Shown piece after piece: positions 40,475 through 41,472 of a stretch of 41,472 bases of DNA. The DNA comes from an uncultured Nitrosomonadaceae bacterium. Its GTDB lineage: Bacteria > Pseudomonadota > Gammaproteobacteria > Burkholderiales > Nitrosomonadaceae. The notes beneath the pieces were generated by a model. The model saw nothing but the letters and a program-made list of their open reading frames with translations, made no database searches and was not told the origin of the DNA. Numbering within the stretch: position 1 is the first letter of the stretch; each line of letters starts with the position of its first letter. The stretch lies in NCBI GenBank assembly GCA_905612245.1, contig CAJQRL010000027.1, positions 1 to 41,472 on the forward strand, given 5' to 3'. Made by a program: the position numbers and the translations under genes.

Positions 40475-41157
40475 ATGCAACTGTTACTCAGGACATGTCT
40501 ATATTTACACTTATTAGCTCTGCTAGCATACCGGTACAGCTAGTAATGGCAATGCTGCTAGTTACTTCTTTTTTATCCTGGTGGTTTATTTTTAGAAAAT
40601 TTTATACCATCAGGGAAGAAACAAAGCAAAGCGATGAGTTTGAGGATATTTTTTGGAAGGGTGCCGACCTAAATGAACTATACCAAAGCGTCTTAAGTGC
40701 AAGGTATACAACAGGTGGCATGGAAAGAATTTTTGAAGCGGGATTCCGAGAGTTTATCAAGCATGATCGCCAGCCAGGGGCAGATGTAAGCGCAGTAATG
40801 GATGGTACCCGCCGCGCAATGAGAGCGACATATCAACGTGAAATGGACAGGCTTGAATCACAGCTGTCTTTTCTTGCCACAGTAGGGTCAGTAAGTCCAT
40901 ACATTGGTTTGTTTGGTACCGTGTGGGGGATTATGAACTCTTTTCGTGGCCTATCAAATGTTACGCAGGCAACCATTTCCCATGTTGCGCCGGGCATTGC
41001 TGAAGCATTAATTGCAACAGCAATGGGATTGTTTGCTGCGATTCCTGCAGTTATTGCCTATAACCGCTACGCCACCGATATTGATCGACTTGCAACCCGC
41101 TTTGAAAGTTTTATGGAAGAGCTGTCAAATGTATTGCAGCGCCAAGCTAATGGATAA
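40471..41157 (+). CDS. tolQ: Tol-Pal system protein TolQ
   Basis: TolQ is an inner-membrane proton-channel subunit that with TolR energises TolA for outer-membrane constriction during division. It has 228 residues with three membrane helices (about 17-37, 133-153, 168-190) and the MotA/TolQ/ExbB core motif GLFGTVWGIMNSF. It overlaps ybgC by four bases; tolR follows 24 bases later. Confidence 0.95.
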   Translation: MNATVTQDMSIFTLISSASIPVQLVMAMLLVTSFLSWWFIFRKFYTIREETKQSDEFEDIFWKGADLNELYQSVLSARYTTGGMERIFEAGFREFIKHDRQPGADVSAVMDGTRRAMRATYQREMDRLESQLSFLATVGSVSPYIGLFGTVWGIMNSFRGLSNVTQATISHVAPGIAEALIATAMGLFAAIPAVIAYNRYATDIDRLATRFESFMEELSNVLQRQANG

Positions 41158-41181
41158 GATTAAATTAATAGGAACAGTTTC

Positions 41182-41472
41182 ATGAGTATGCGCCGAACAA
41201 AGCGACGCTTGATGAACGAAATTAACGTTGTGCCATATATTGACGTAATGTTGGTGTTATTGATCATTTTTATGATTACAGCGCCGTTAGTTAATTCTGG
41301 CCAGATTGAATTGCCTCAGATCGGCAAGTCTCTGAAGCCAGCGATTGCGCCCCTGGAGGTGATTATTAAGGCTGATAAAAGCTTAGCAATACGTGATCTT
41401 GCATTGACGACTACAGAACGAAAGGTAAACCGTGATGAATTGATAGCTGTAATTAAGAAAAAACAGGAAAAA
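41182..41472 (+). CDS. tolR: Tol-Pal system protein TolR, 5' part
   Basis: This reading frame begins ATGAGTATGCGC after AGGAACAG and runs off the window end. The 97 residues include [20 protein letters not shown], with the conserved membrane aspartate (D24 in PYIDVML), and the start of the periplasmic domain. This is the ExbD/TolR family and fits the position after tolQ. Confidence 0.94.
   Translation, partial: MSMRRTKRRLMNEINVVPYIDVMLVLLIIFMITAPLVNSGQIELPQIGKSLKPAIAPLEVIIKADKSLAIRDLALTTTERKVNRDELIAVIKKKQEK

Overview
The window looks like chromosomal backbone of a Betaproteobacterium, most likely order Nitrosomonadales (Nitrosomonas- or Gallionellaceae-like). The clues are the GyrB type (about 800 residues), a DUF3460 protein, the linked glyA-nrdR-ribD and ribE-ribBA-ribH-nusB-thiL-pgpA blocks, a RegB/RegA redox two-component pair and a copper nitrite reductase. 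The placement is inferred from gene content. Base composition is mostly around 40-45% G+C, with two clear exceptions: dnaN is much lower and one transporter gene is much higher.

Layout. 1-3286: 3' part of dnaN, then gyrB, so the replication origin probably lies just upstream. 3331-4743 (-): class III aminotransferase. 5162-8066 (+): glyA, nrdR, ribD. 8096-9966 (-): regB-regA operon. 10283-15259 (+): ribE, ribBA-like, ribH, nusB, thiL, pgpA, pncC. 15313-21286 (+): recA, recX, alaS, trxB, smr. 21308-30485 is a looser, accessory-like stretch: a secreted Bcp-type peroxiredoxin, tRNA-Arg(CCT), an adhesin-E-like secreted protein, a lone polysaccharide flippase, a G+C-rich BT1-type transporter, ppa with an unknown overlapping partner gene, a lipoprotein cytochrome c, a DUF3460 gene, an orphan acyl carrier protein and nirK. 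30977-34292 (-): miaA, long-chain acyl-CoA ligase and yciA. 34694-41472 (+): aroF-type DAHP synthase, thiO, yebC, ruvC, ruvA, ruvB, ybgC, tolQ and the 5' part of tolR.

Main regulatory observation. A near-palindromic 17-mer of the form TGYGRCA-NNN-TGTCGCA occurs four times, always between genes. One copy overlaps the predicted -35 of the regBA operon, two lie just upstream of a good predicted nirK promoter, and one perfect copy lies between the adhesin-E-like gene and the flippase. The motif resembles the box bound by RegA/RegR/PrrA-family regulators, and this window encodes such a regulator with its redox-sensing kinase. The simplest reading is a local, autoregulated redox circuit controlling nitrite reduction and possibly a cell-surface function.

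Other points. RuvC can only be full length if it starts at an AUU codon. AlaRS carries an internal insertion of nearly 90 residues. The RibA-like half of RibBA has lost its zinc-site motif. ppa is translationally coupled to an unrecognised gene with repeated helical motifs. One intergenic region holds interleaved inverted repeats that could form a pseudoknot or a two-state RNA.
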